46,908 nucleotides of DNA from Patescibacteria group bacterium. GTDB lineage: Bacteria; Patescibacteriota; Patescibacteriia; CAIXNZ01. Made by a program: the position numbers and the translations under genes. Location of the stretch: positions 1 to 46,908 of the forward strand of contig JAQTMG010000007.1 of NCBI GenBank assembly GCA_028714455.1. Direction: 5' to 3'. Positions 31,643-39,125 of this stretch are shown here, in pieces (position 1 is the stretch's first letter; each line of letters opens with the position of its first letter). Below the pieces are notes generated by a model. The model made no database searches, was not told where the DNA came from, and was given only the letters and a program-made list of their open reading frames with translations.

Positions 31643-32590
31643 TTAAATTAATCTTTTAACAGCTTTTATTATAGCATTCTTATTCAAACCGTATTTATCT
31701 AAAAGTTGTTGGGCTGTTCCCGATTCTCCGAATTTATCGGGCATGCCAATAATTTCCATCTTAACCGGATAATTTTGGCTTAAAACCTCTGCCACCGCAC
31801 TGCCCAATCCCCCGTTTACTTCATGTTCTTCAATGGTCACAACTCTTTTTGTCTTTTTGGCTGATTTAATAATTGTACCCCTATCAACCGGTTTAATCGT
31901 GTGACAATTTATAACTTCTGCTGTAATTTTTTGTTTAGCCAATTCCTCGGCTGCTTTGAGCGCTTCGGCAACCATTGGCCCACAAGCGATAATAGTCACA
32001 TCCTTGCCCTGCCTTAAAATTTCAGCTCGGCCAATTTGAAATCTTGATTGCTTAGCAGTAATTACTGGCGTTTTTTCACGGCCGAAACGAATGTAAATCG
32101 GACCCTTGAATTTTGCCGCGGCCATAACTGCTTTTTTTGTTTCTAAATAATCGCATGGCGCGATGACTGTCATGTTTGGTATAGCTCTCATCGTAGCCAA
32201 ATCTTCCAATGCCTGATGAGTTGCACCGTCCTCACCAACGTTCAAACCCGCGTGAGAACTAACAATCTTTACGTTGGCTTTATTATAACAAATCGAAATG
32301 CGAATTTGTTCCCAATTCCGGCCTGGCGAAAAAACCGCGAAAGAACTCATGAATGGTATTTTGCCTTCCAGCGCCAGGCCGGCGGCAATGCCTGCTAAAT
32401 TTTGCTCGGCCACTCCAACTTCCACAAAGCGCCGGGGATATTTTTTGCCAAAATCAATTGTTCGAGTTGATTCTTCCAAATCAGCGCACAAAACAACCAC
32501 ATTTTTATTTTTCTTTGCCAATTCCAAAAGCGCTTCGCCATAGCCATCACGGCAAGCTTTGTATTCTGGTTGTTTTAGTAAGTTAATCAT
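31643..32590 (-). CDS. tktB: transketolase, C-terminal half (pyrimidine-binding and C domains)
   Basis: The second subunit of a split transketolase, 315 residues. The thiamine-pyrimidine domain carries VEVGVAEQNLAGIAAGLALEG with the cofactor-activating Glu and SHAGLNVGEDGATHQ; the C-terminal domain has VVTIEEHEVNGGLGSAVAE. The partner half is encoded at 33062, separated by a GIY-YIG gene. Together they exchange two-carbon units among sugar phosphates in the pentose phosphate pathway. Confidence 0.92.
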   Translation of the reverse strand: MINLLKQPEYKACRDGYGEALLELAKKNKNVVVLCADLEESTRTIDFGKKYPRRFVEVGVAEQNLAGIAAGLALEGKIPFMSSFAVFSPGRNWEQIRISICYNKANVKIVSSHAGLNVGEDGATHQALEDLATMRAIPNMTVIAPCDYLETKKAVMAAAKFKGPIYIRFGREKTPVITAKQSRFQIGRAEILRQGKDVTIIACGPMVAEALKAAEELAKQKITAEVINCHTIKPVDRGTIIKSAKKTKRVVTIEEHEVNGGLGSAVAEVLSQNYPVKMEIIGMPDKFGESGTAQQLLDKYGLNKNAIIKAVKRLI

Positions 32591-32600
32591 TTTAATTTAT

Positions 32601-32637
32601 TTGTCATTGTCATCCTGAGCATAGCCGAAGGATGGCA
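32601..32637. repeat. GTCATCC-family dispersed repeat
   Basis: Contains TCATCCTGAGCATAGCCGAA, a common CPR-type intergenic repeat, related to 25743-25763. Lies at the 3' side of the GIY-YIG gene. Confidence 0.65.
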
Positions 32638-32641
32638 ATGC

Positions 32642-32965
32642 TTATTTTTTCTTGTTTTTCATATATCCCCTCCTACCCCTTGCTAGACGAAATAATTCAT
32701 TTTCGTCACCACGCATTAATGCCTCTTTCTTTTTACGCGTCCATCCCTTAATTTGCTTTTCTCTAACAATCGCTGAATCAATATTTTGAAAACTTTCTAA
32801 ATATTTTAATATTACTGGCCTGCGATTATAAGTATAATGCTTACTATCTTCATCATTATTATGTTCCCAAATTCTTCTATCAATATTGTTTGTAACCCCA
32901 GTGTAATATGATTTATCCGAACATTCTACGATGTAAACGTAATAAGATGTAAGACTTCTTAACAT
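32642..32965 (-). CDS. GIY-YIG nuclease-domain protein (YhbQ/UPF0213 type)
   Basis: A small protein of about 107 residues from ATG 32965 (MLRSLTSYYVYIVEC). YYVYIVECSDKSYYTGVTNN holds the GIY-YIG-like core (V-Y-I and Y-T-G), with RRIWEHNN after it and REKQIKGWTRKKKEALM. Other starts are 32974 and 33055, the latter translating repeat DNA. It sits between the two transketolase halves and is flanked by GTCATCC/CCATGAC repeats, as if the whole unit had been inserted. Confidence 0.85.
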   Translation of the reverse strand: MLRSLTSYYVYIVECSDKSYYTGVTNNIDRRIWEHNNDEDSKHYTYNRRPVILKYLESFQNIDSAIVREKQIKGWTRKKKEALMRGDENELFRLARGRRGYMKNKKK

Positions 32966-32982
32966 AATATTCATTAATGTCC

Positions 32983-33060
32983 CGTCATGGTTTAGTTCGA
33001 CTGCGCTCACTATAAACTTTAAGGCCTGCCCTGAGTTTATCGAAGGGCTCACCATGACAA
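32983..33060. repeat. CCATGAC-family dispersed repeat
   Basis: Ends in CTCACCATGACAAACTAAAC; its last part is shared with 26427-26440. It carries the inverted unit GTCATGG...CCATGAC (32988-33058). Lies on the 5' side of the GIY-YIG gene. Confidence 0.65.
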
Positions 33061-33061
33061 A

Positions 33062-33877
33062 CTAAACCAATTCCTTAAGTGCTTGTTTAGCCTCCTCAAG
33101 TGAAGGCGCTTTGCCGTGCCATTCCCACTTGTTCTCCATAAAACTAACGCCTTTACCCGGAACCGTGTGCGCAATAATTACCCTTGGTTTTCCTTTAATT
33201 TTTTTCGCTTTATTAATGGCAGTCAAAATTTCCTGCATGTTATTGCCGTCAATCTGTTGAACATGCCATTTGAAAGCTAAATATTTTTGATGCAAATGAG
33301 TGAGCGGCATTATCTTTTCTGTAAATCCATCAATCTGAATCATGTTACGGTCTAAAATAAAAATTAAATTATCCAATTTATATTTGGCCGCTGTCATAAT
33401 CGCCTCCCACGTCTGGCCCTCATCATGTTCGCCATCGCTGGTGAGGCAATAAATAAAATGTTTTTGCTTATTCATTTTGGCGGCTAAAGCTTTGCCAACA
33501 GCGACAGAAACGCCTTGCCCTAATGGGCCGGCTGAACATTCCAAAGCCGGCATATCAATATAAGACGGGTGACCCTGAAGCGGTGAACCCAATTTTCGCA
33601 AGGTCATTAATTTGGCCACTGGAAAATAACCGCTGCGCGCCATTGCCGCATAACGAATCGGCACGATATGGCCACAGGACAAAATCAAACGGTCACGCTT
33701 ATCCCAAAGCGGCTTTTTCGGATTGTGATTTAAAATATTAAAATAAAGAGCGGCAAAAATATCAGCCATGCCCAAAGAGCCGGCACTATGTCCAGAACCG
33801 GCTTTAGCCAACATTTTAATCACGTCAATGCGCAAAGTGTTGGCGATTTTTTTTAGTTCAGCTATATTATTTGCCAT
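33062..33877 (-). CDS. tktA: transketolase, N-terminal (TPP-binding) half
   Basis: The first subunit of the split transketolase, 271 residues. SGHSAGSLGMADIFAALYF, LILSCGHI, the TPP motif TSDGEHDEGQTWEAIM...NLIFILDRN and GHPSYIDMPALECSAGPLGQG are standard. The start overlaps the FTR gene by 11 nt, so the two are probably translationally coupled. Confidence 0.93.
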   Translation of the reverse strand: MANNIAELKKIANTLRIDVIKMLAKAGSGHSAGSLGMADIFAALYFNILNHNPKKPLWDKRDRLILSCGHIVPIRYAAMARSGYFPVAKLMTLRKLGSPLQGHPSYIDMPALECSAGPLGQGVSVAVGKALAAKMNKQKHFIYCLTSDGEHDEGQTWEAIMTAAKYKLDNLIFILDRNMIQIDGFTEKIMPLTHLHQKYLAFKWHVQQIDGNNMQEILTAINKAKKIKGKPRVIIAHTVPGKGVSFMENKWEWHGKAPSLEEAKQALKELV

Positions 33878-34283
33878 TTTTTTTCTTATTTTTGTCCAGA
33901 TAAAGCGAACAATGGCAATGACCCATTAATTCAACTTCGCCCATATAAAAATAACACGGGCAAACAATTTTTTGATCCGCCATTTCATTGCCTGTTTGGA
34001 TTCGGCAAGGGCAATATGGCTGTTTGCCGCCAAGAAGTGATTTCGCTTCTGACTCGGCCAACATTTTTAAAACTTCTTCGTCGGGGTTTAACTCAATTTC
34101 ATTCTGATATTTTGTGGCGTTCATCCACCTAACTTGTCTTGACCAAGCGTCTTTAAAAAATTCATAATTAATTTTGTTTTCTGGAATTTCTTCAAAGCAC
34201 TTTGTTTGCTGGCAAATCGGGCATTCAGGAGGCTCATCGCCCTTGTGAATATAACCGCAAACTTTACAGCGATATATCTTCAT
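33867..34283 (-). CDS. rubredoxin-like domain fused to ferredoxin:thioredoxin reductase catalytic domain
   Basis: A 138-residue protein. Residues 1-30 are a short rubredoxin-type knuckle (YRCKVCG with C6/C9 and CPIC with C21/C24). Residues 75-130 match the FTR catalytic chain: CPC (91-93), 14 residues, CPC (108-110), 12 residues, CHC (123-125) and SLYL. Plant FTR has spacings of 16 and 8, so the second spacing is longer here. It would pass electrons from an iron-sulfur donor to a thioredoxin disulfide. No FTR variable chain or thioredoxin is nearby. Located between rpe and transketolase, hinting at redox control of that pathway (inference). Confidence 0.88.
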   Translation of the reverse strand: MKIYRCKVCGYIHKGDEPPECPICQQTKCFEEIPENKINYEFFKDAWSRQVRWMNATKYQNEIELNPDEEVLKMLAESEAKSLLGGKQPYCPCRIQTGNEMADQKIVCPCYFYMGEVELMGHCHCSLYLDKNKKKNGK

Positions 34284-34285
34284 AA

Positions 34286-34921
34286 TTATTTAATTATTTT
34301 TTTAAAAGTTTTTATATTATTAATATTGTTTAAAGAATAACCGGCATACAAAATATTTGCGCCTGCTTTTATAATTTGTTTAGCATTTTTTAAATTCACT
34401 CCCCCGTCAACGCCGATGTCAATTTTTTTATTTAATTTTCTTAGAGCTCTGATTTTATTTAAGACTTTAGGCATAAATTTCCTGCCGCTCCAACCCGGAT
34501 TTACTCCCAGAAGTAAAACTTTGTTCAAATATGGTAAAAATTCTTTTATTTTTTCAACCCTTGTACCCGGGTTAATCGCTAAACCCGCATTAATTTTTTT
34601 CTTTTTCAAACAAACAATTAAATTATCAATAACGTCAGAATATTTTGTGGCTTCATAATGAAAAATCACGCTTTTCAAATTTCTCACTCTCTGCCACTTG
34701 CCAATTTCTCGCAACGGATCTTTAACCATCAGATGCAACTCAAAATTAACCTTAAGAACTCTACCAACCTCATCAACCTTATAAAACGTCTTATTGCCCA
34801 CAAACTTCCCGTCAGCGCAATCAATCTGGACAAAAGAAAAATATTTTTCTAAAAACTTAACCCTATTTTTAAACTCACTAAAATTCTTAACCAAAATTGT
34901 GGGGATAATTCTTACCTGCAT
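34286..34921 (-). CDS. rpe: ribulose-phosphate 3-epimerase
   Basis: Interconverts ribulose-5-P and xylulose-5-P. The 211-residue TIM barrel has the metal-site blocks FVQIDCADGKFVGN, FELHLMVKDP, INPGTRVEKI, LLGVNPGWSGRKFMP and IDIGVDGGVNLKNA. Starts PTILVKNFSEF, and the usual SILSAD is replaced by TILVKN. Located 2 nt before the FTR gene and after rpiB. Confidence 0.92.
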   Translation of the reverse strand: MQVRIIPTILVKNFSEFKNRVKFLEKYFSFVQIDCADGKFVGNKTFYKVDEVGRVLKVNFELHLMVKDPLREIGKWQRVRNLKSVIFHYEATKYSDVIDNLIVCLKKKKINAGLAINPGTRVEKIKEFLPYLNKVLLLGVNPGWSGRKFMPKVLNKIRALRKLNKKIDIGVDGGVNLKNAKQIIKAGANILYAGYSLNNINNIKTFKKIIK

Positions 34922-34943
34922 AATTTCGTGTTATTCGTGAATA

Positions 34944-35417
34944 TTATTTCGTGATTCTGACTTCATTATTTTCTATCTTCCTTATTTTAGCCAAGCGCCT
35001 CTTGTGTCTTGACGCATTGCTAAATTTTGTGTCCAGCCAAGCCTTAACAATTTTTTTAGCCAAATCAAATTTTAAATTCCAACCAGATAAGCATAAAACA
35101 TTGGCGTCATTATGTTCTCGTGATAGTTTTGCGTCTTTTATATTATCAATTGAGACAGCGCGGATTCCCTTAACTTTATTAGCCACGATGCAAACGCCAA
35201 AAGATGTGCCGCAGATCAAAATGCCTTTAGAGTTTTTATTTTTAGCTACTGCCTTGGCTACGGCAAACCCAAAATCGGGGTAATCATCATTTTTATCAAA
35301 TTTATAAGCGCCCAAATCTTTTAGCTCAAAATTCAAACCGAGCAAATATTTCTTTATCTGCTCTTTTAATTTAAAACCTGCGTGATCTCCACCCAGGTAA
35401 ATCACAGTCTTTTTCAT
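34944..35417 (-). CDS. rpiB: ribose-5-phosphate isomerase B
   Basis: Interconverts ribose-5-P and ribulose-5-P. The 157-residue RpiB/LacA-family protein has GGDHAGFKLKEQIKKYL at the start, DYPDFGFAVAKAV, the active-site Cys block GILICGTSFGVCIVANK, and SREHNDANVLCL and HKRRLAKI near the end. The start at 35417 lies about 7 nt past a TATAAT, implying a leaderless mRNA. First gene of the sugar-phosphate cluster. Confidence 0.93.
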   Translation of the reverse strand: MKKTVIYLGGDHAGFKLKEQIKKYLLGLNFELKDLGAYKFDKNDDYPDFGFAVAKAVAKNKNSKGILICGTSFGVCIVANKVKGIRAVSIDNIKDAKLSREHNDANVLCLSGWNLKFDLAKKIVKAWLDTKFSNASRHKRRLAKIRKIENNEVRITK

Positions 35418-35423
35418 ATATTT

Positions 35424-35432
35424 ATTATATCA
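35424..35432 (-). promoter_or_regulatory. extended -10 promoter of rpiB, leaderless
   Basis: On the minus strand TGATATAAT (TATAAT at 35429-35424, TG one base before). No good -35. The expected start point coincides with the rpiB ATG. The promoter touches the terminator of the gene upstream. Confidence 0.6.
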
Positions 35433-35434
35433 CA

Positions 35435-35458
35435 AAAACCGCCCAAATGGACGGTTTT
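35435..35458 (-). terminator. terminator of the VirD4-like operon
   Basis: Stem AAAACCG/CGGTTTT (35435-35441 with 35452-35458) with further G-C pairs inside; minus-strand T run. It lies 5 nt past the ATPase stop. Confidence 0.75.
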
Positions 35459-35462
35459 GCTA

Positions 35463-37394
35463 TTATAATTCTACTATTTCATTTTCATTGACGTTTTTCT
35501 CTTTTTGGTCATTTTTTAACAGATCGACGGAATGCGAAATTTTTATCTTTGGCGCCGTTTCTTCTGCTTTTTCAGGTATTGGTTCAATCTTTTTTCCAAC
35601 CGGCTTTTTAAATTCTTCTATTTTCTTCTCTTCAATTTTTGGCTTAACTAATTCTTCTGTTTCTTTTATCGGCTCACTCTGTATTTCAGGTTTAGTTTCT
35701 GCTTTCGGAGCTGGCCTTGGCTGCTCAATTTGCCTGCCTTTAAAATCTCTCGTTTGTTTGGGTATTTGAGACAAAGAAATCGGTTCTACTTTTTCAACGG
35801 GAGCCATTTTTGGTTCTGCAGAAACTTCGCTTATCTTCCCCCTTCTGGCGCCTTTTAAACAATCTTTGCAAAAAACTGGCCTGATATTATCTGGTTTAAA
35901 AGGCACGCTGACGCTTTTTTTACAATTAGCGCAAATTGCTTCATACCAACCTTCAGCTGGTGTTTTGGGCTTTTCTTCACGGCGTTCAGCTGGCCTGGGT
36001 CCTCGATCCCGTTCCTGGCCGCCTCTTGGCGGGCCAGATTGTCTGCTCTCGTCTCTACGGGGCGGCATACCTGACTTTGCTTCTTCACTTGATTTACTTT
36101 CACTCCATCGTTTTATTTTATCTTCAACTATATCCAGCGGCTTTGAATAGCGCTCTCTGGAAACTTTAATTACTTTTTCCTCATAACCCATTGAACCGCG
36201 GAAAATCGGAGGCAAGCCCCTGGCTGAAAACGGTTCAGAAGCGATACCGTCAATCATCAATTTTGTGTAATATTCGTATTTCGGTAGGTTAACTAAATCT
36301 TCCTGCACCAAATCCGGAGCATATTCTTTTTCCAAAAATTCTGCGTCAGCCGCGCCGACTCTAAAATTAATCAATGTGCCGACGTTGCCGAAAACGGCCG
36401 GTTGAACAACTTCACCAAGCTGCTCAATATATTGGTGAGCGATATTCAGACAAAGATGATATTTTCTGGCCTCGGACAAAATATCAGCGAATGAATCAGT
36501 GGCAAAATTTTGAAACTCGTCGACATACAGATAGAAATCTTTTCTTTCCTCTTCGGGAATATCAACGCGACTCATGGCCGCCAGCTGCAACTTAGTTACC
36601 ATCATAGAACCGAAAAGAGCCGAAGCGTCTTCACCGATTCTGCCCTTGGAAAGATTCAAAATCAATATTTTGCCTTCATCCATGCATTTTCTTAAGTCAA
36701 TGGACGATTGCACCTGACCGACTATATTTCTAATCAAAGAGGTTGATAAAAACTGACCGACTTTATTTTGAATAGGCGCGATGGCTTCAACTTGAAATTG
36801 GCCGCCGTACTTTGTATATTCTTCCATCCAGAACTGGCGCACAACCGGGTCTTGCACCTTAGACACAACCTTATTTCGGTATTCTTTATCAACCAATAAA
36901 CGATTAATGCCAAGCAAGGTGCTATCGGGATATTCCAGCAAAGCTAAGATGGCGTTGCGGAGTAAATATTCCAAACGGGGGCCCCAGGAATCCGCCCAGA
37001 GTTTTTTAAAAACGCCGATTAAGCCTGAAGCGACGAGGTGGCGGTAATGCGGGTCCACCTTTTCCAGCACGTTAAAAGAGATGGGATATTCGTAATCAGA
37101 AGGGTTAAAATAGATAACATCATTTATTCTTTCGGAAGGAATCCAGGAAAGCATTTTCTCGGCCGTGTCGCCGTGAGGATCAACGTAACAAACGCCATTG
37201 CCTGAAATAACATCGGCATAAACCATGTTCTCAATCAGAGTCGTTTTGCCCATGCCGGTTTTTCCGATTATATAAATGTGGCGGCGCCTGTCGTCTTTTT
37301 TAATGCCAAAAATGCGATCGCGATTTCTAAAAGTCGCGACGCCCAGCGGCGTGATGCCGCTCTCTATGAAACTTTGTATTTTTTGATCTTCCAT
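35463..37394 (-). CDS. VirD4/TraG-like DNA-binding ATPase with a C-terminal zinc ribbon
   Basis: A 643-residue P-loop ATPase of the type IV coupling-protein/HerA group: Walker A GKTGMGKTT (44-52), CYVDPHGDT, RNAILALLEYPD, and Walker B DFYLYVDEFQNF. The C-terminal 240 residues are disordered, rich in Pro, Glu and Lys, and hold a four-Cys ribbon (CANCKKS ... CKDC). No transmembrane part of its own; the gene before it (4 nt) encodes a membrane partner. It may pump DNA or extrude protein at the membrane (inference). No relaxase or pilus gene nearby. Confidence 0.88.
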   Translation of the reverse strand: MEDQKIQSFIESGITPLGVATFRNRDRIFGIKKDDRRRHIYIIGKTGMGKTTLIENMVYADVISGNGVCYVDPHGDTAEKMLSWIPSERINDVIYFNPSDYEYPISFNVLEKVDPHYRHLVASGLIGVFKKLWADSWGPRLEYLLRNAILALLEYPDSTLLGINRLLVDKEYRNKVVSKVQDPVVRQFWMEEYTKYGGQFQVEAIAPIQNKVGQFLSTSLIRNIVGQVQSSIDLRKCMDEGKILILNLSKGRIGEDASALFGSMMVTKLQLAAMSRVDIPEEERKDFYLYVDEFQNFATDSFADILSEARKYHLCLNIAHQYIEQLGEVVQPAVFGNVGTLINFRVGAADAEFLEKEYAPDLVQEDLVNLPKYEYYTKLMIDGIASEPFSARGLPPIFRGSMGYEEKVIKVSRERYSKPLDIVEDKIKRWSESKSSEEAKSGMPPRRDESRQSGPPRGGQERDRGPRPAERREEKPKTPAEGWYEAICANCKKSVSVPFKPDNIRPVFCKDCLKGARRGKISEVSAEPKMAPVEKVEPISLSQIPKQTRDFKGRQIEQPRPAPKAETKPEIQSEPIKETEELVKPKIEEKKIEEFKKPVGKKIEPIPEKAEETAPKIKISHSVDLLKNDQKEKNVNENEIVEL

Positions 37395-37398
37395 GTTT

Positions 37399-39024
37399 TT
37401 ATTCTATCGAGGGCAAGTTGGCCGGCGGCTCTTTTTTCTTGATGCCAGATTTGCGTTCATTAATATTTTTAACCGCCTGTTTTTTTAATTCCGTTTCATC
37501 CTGGCTGGCGAGTTCTGCCGCTCTTTGTTCATGCTCCTTGCGCGATTCGACATATTCTTTTTTATCTACGGCAAATTGCCTTTCGAACTTATCGTTATCA
37601 TAATCAAATTTCGGAGTGAAGGCGGTTTTCTCGCCGGCAAACTCATCGGCTTTAGCCGGCGGCTGAACCACGGGCACCTCGTCTAAAGTAGGCAAACCAA
37701 CTGGTGCGGCGGCTTTCTTGAACGCGGTCATTTTCAACAACGGCGCTTTAACGTACATGGACGGGAAATGCCAGAGTGAAGCAAGCTCTTCACTGCAAAG
37801 CGGCTTGGCTTTCAAGCCAATGATATTATCTCTCTTGCGATAAGCCGCTATAATCGTATTTCTTCTAGAATTGCGCCTGTAGTTTCTTAAATAATAAAAT
37901 GGCGTATTTGTCCCTGTTTCTTTCAAGGCCGGCTTCAGACCGTTGGAATTCATGTCTGTCCATTGTTTAATGGCGCCGATTACCGCGTTCACGCCAACAG
38001 CCTTATTCATGTGTTTTTTTTCTGCCACATAAATAAAACGGATTTTTGTATTGAAAGCCAGTTTTGATATCTTGCGCTCAATTCCTTCCAAAAGTTCACG
38101 CTGATAAGGAGACAATCTCAACATGGCCGCGTCTGCCTTATCTTCTTTTTTTTCATCGCCTCCCGTCCAAGAAATACCGGCTAGTTCTTGGGTAAATTCA
38201 CTAAGCAAAGTGGAGGTACCCGAAAGCGCCGTGCCAATCATGCCCGGAGATGGAGCCTTTTCTTTAATCTGCAACATTTTATTGATAAGTTTCTGACCTC
38301 CCTTTCGGCCCCAACCGACCTCAAGAGGTTTCAGCAAATACTGAATCCAGATGTGTTCACCAGGACCAATGGAACTCAAGGTTTCGAGTAAAGCGGCCAT
38401 GGGATCAACAAAGACTTGCTCGCCGAAACGATCTTGAAATTTAAGATAACTTTTTAAAGGATAATAGACTTCTTTGGCGCTAAGAGTAAATTCGCAGGCC
38501 CACATATCATGAGTCTCGTTGGGATAATTTTTAGGCACTAAATTTACGTAGTCCTCAACTTCCGTGATCTCCGCGTCGGGATACTGGCCATAAACCGCCG
38601 CCTCCACTAAATTTCTTAGATGTTTTGGCGATCTAACTAAAAACTGAACGTTGCCTTCTATGCTTATTAATTCGCATGAGAAAGAGAGTTGAAATTCTCC
38701 GTCAATATAGGTTTGCCACCAGTTGAATGTCCCGTGAGCGCCTTGCAAGTGATCGAAAAAATTCTCCATGGCCTGAACGCTTTGTTCGTTTCTCTTCGGC
38801 ACATCAATTGCCAATAAGACCGTGGAGATATTATTGTCATACCATCTATCATTTATATATTGTATGTATTCGGGCCAGAGCAGATATTTTAAGAAAATAA
38901 TAATGAACAAAATCCAGAGCTGGTAGACGAACATTAAATTCCAAATTATTTCCCACGTGCTCATGTAGGAAAACTGGTTGAAAAAATCAACAAGATATTG
39001 GTTTATAACGTTGATATCTATCAT
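37399..39024 (-). CDS. membrane partner of the VirD4-like ATPase
   Basis: A 541-residue protein from ATG 39024 (MIDINVINQ). One or two membrane helices at about 25-51 are followed by a cytoplasmic domain whose RSPKHLRNLVEAAVYGQYPDAEITEVEDY resembles the N-terminal domain of VirB4/TraC-like proteins, but no P-loop is present. The C-terminal tail is charged. The promoter (TATAAT at 39045-39040) predicts a start near 39033, which excludes the longer frame from 39051. Paired with the ATPase by 4 nt. Confidence 0.75.
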   Translation of the reverse strand: MIDINVINQYLVDFFNQFSYMSTWEIIWNLMFVYQLWILFIIIFLKYLLWPEYIQYINDRWYDNNISTVLLAIDVPKRNEQSVQAMENFFDHLQGAHGTFNWWQTYIDGEFQLSFSCELISIEGNVQFLVRSPKHLRNLVEAAVYGQYPDAEITEVEDYVNLVPKNYPNETHDMWACEFTLSAKEVYYPLKSYLKFQDRFGEQVFVDPMAALLETLSSIGPGEHIWIQYLLKPLEVGWGRKGGQKLINKMLQIKEKAPSPGMIGTALSGTSTLLSEFTQELAGISWTGGDEKKEDKADAAMLRLSPYQRELLEGIERKISKLAFNTKIRFIYVAEKKHMNKAVGVNAVIGAIKQWTDMNSNGLKPALKETGTNTPFYYLRNYRRNSRRNTIIAAYRKRDNIIGLKAKPLCSEELASLWHFPSMYVKAPLLKMTAFKKAAAPVGLPTLDEVPVVQPPAKADEFAGEKTAFTPKFDYDNDKFERQFAVDKKEYVESRKEHEQRAAELASQDETELKKQAVKNINERKSGIKKKEPPANLPSIE

Positions 39025-39039
39025 AATTTTATTGATTAT

Positions 39040-39048
39040 ATTATACCA
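39040..39048 (-). promoter_or_regulatory. extended -10 promoter of the VirD4-like pair
   Basis: On the minus strand TGGTATAAT (TATAAT at 39045-39040). Weak -35. Expected leader of about 9 nt. Confidence 0.6.
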
Positions 39049-39070
39049 CAAAATTTGACTTTGTTAGCTA

Positions 39071-39111
39071 AAATAAAAGAAACCCCGTGAAATTGGAGGT
39101 TTCTTTTATTT
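39071..39111. terminator. bidirectional terminator after the sigma4/HARE gene
   Basis: 14-bp perfect stem AAATAAAAGAAACC/GGTTTCTTTTATTT (39071-39084 with 39098-39111), 13-nt loop. Ends the gene at 39126 before the pair promoter. Confidence 0.85.
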
Positions 39112-39125
39112 ATTTGAGTTTTTCT

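Noticed and set aside
39025-39051. Upstream start of the VirD4 partner
   Set aside because: It lies at or before the predicted transcription start (about 39033), so it would not be on the mRNA.
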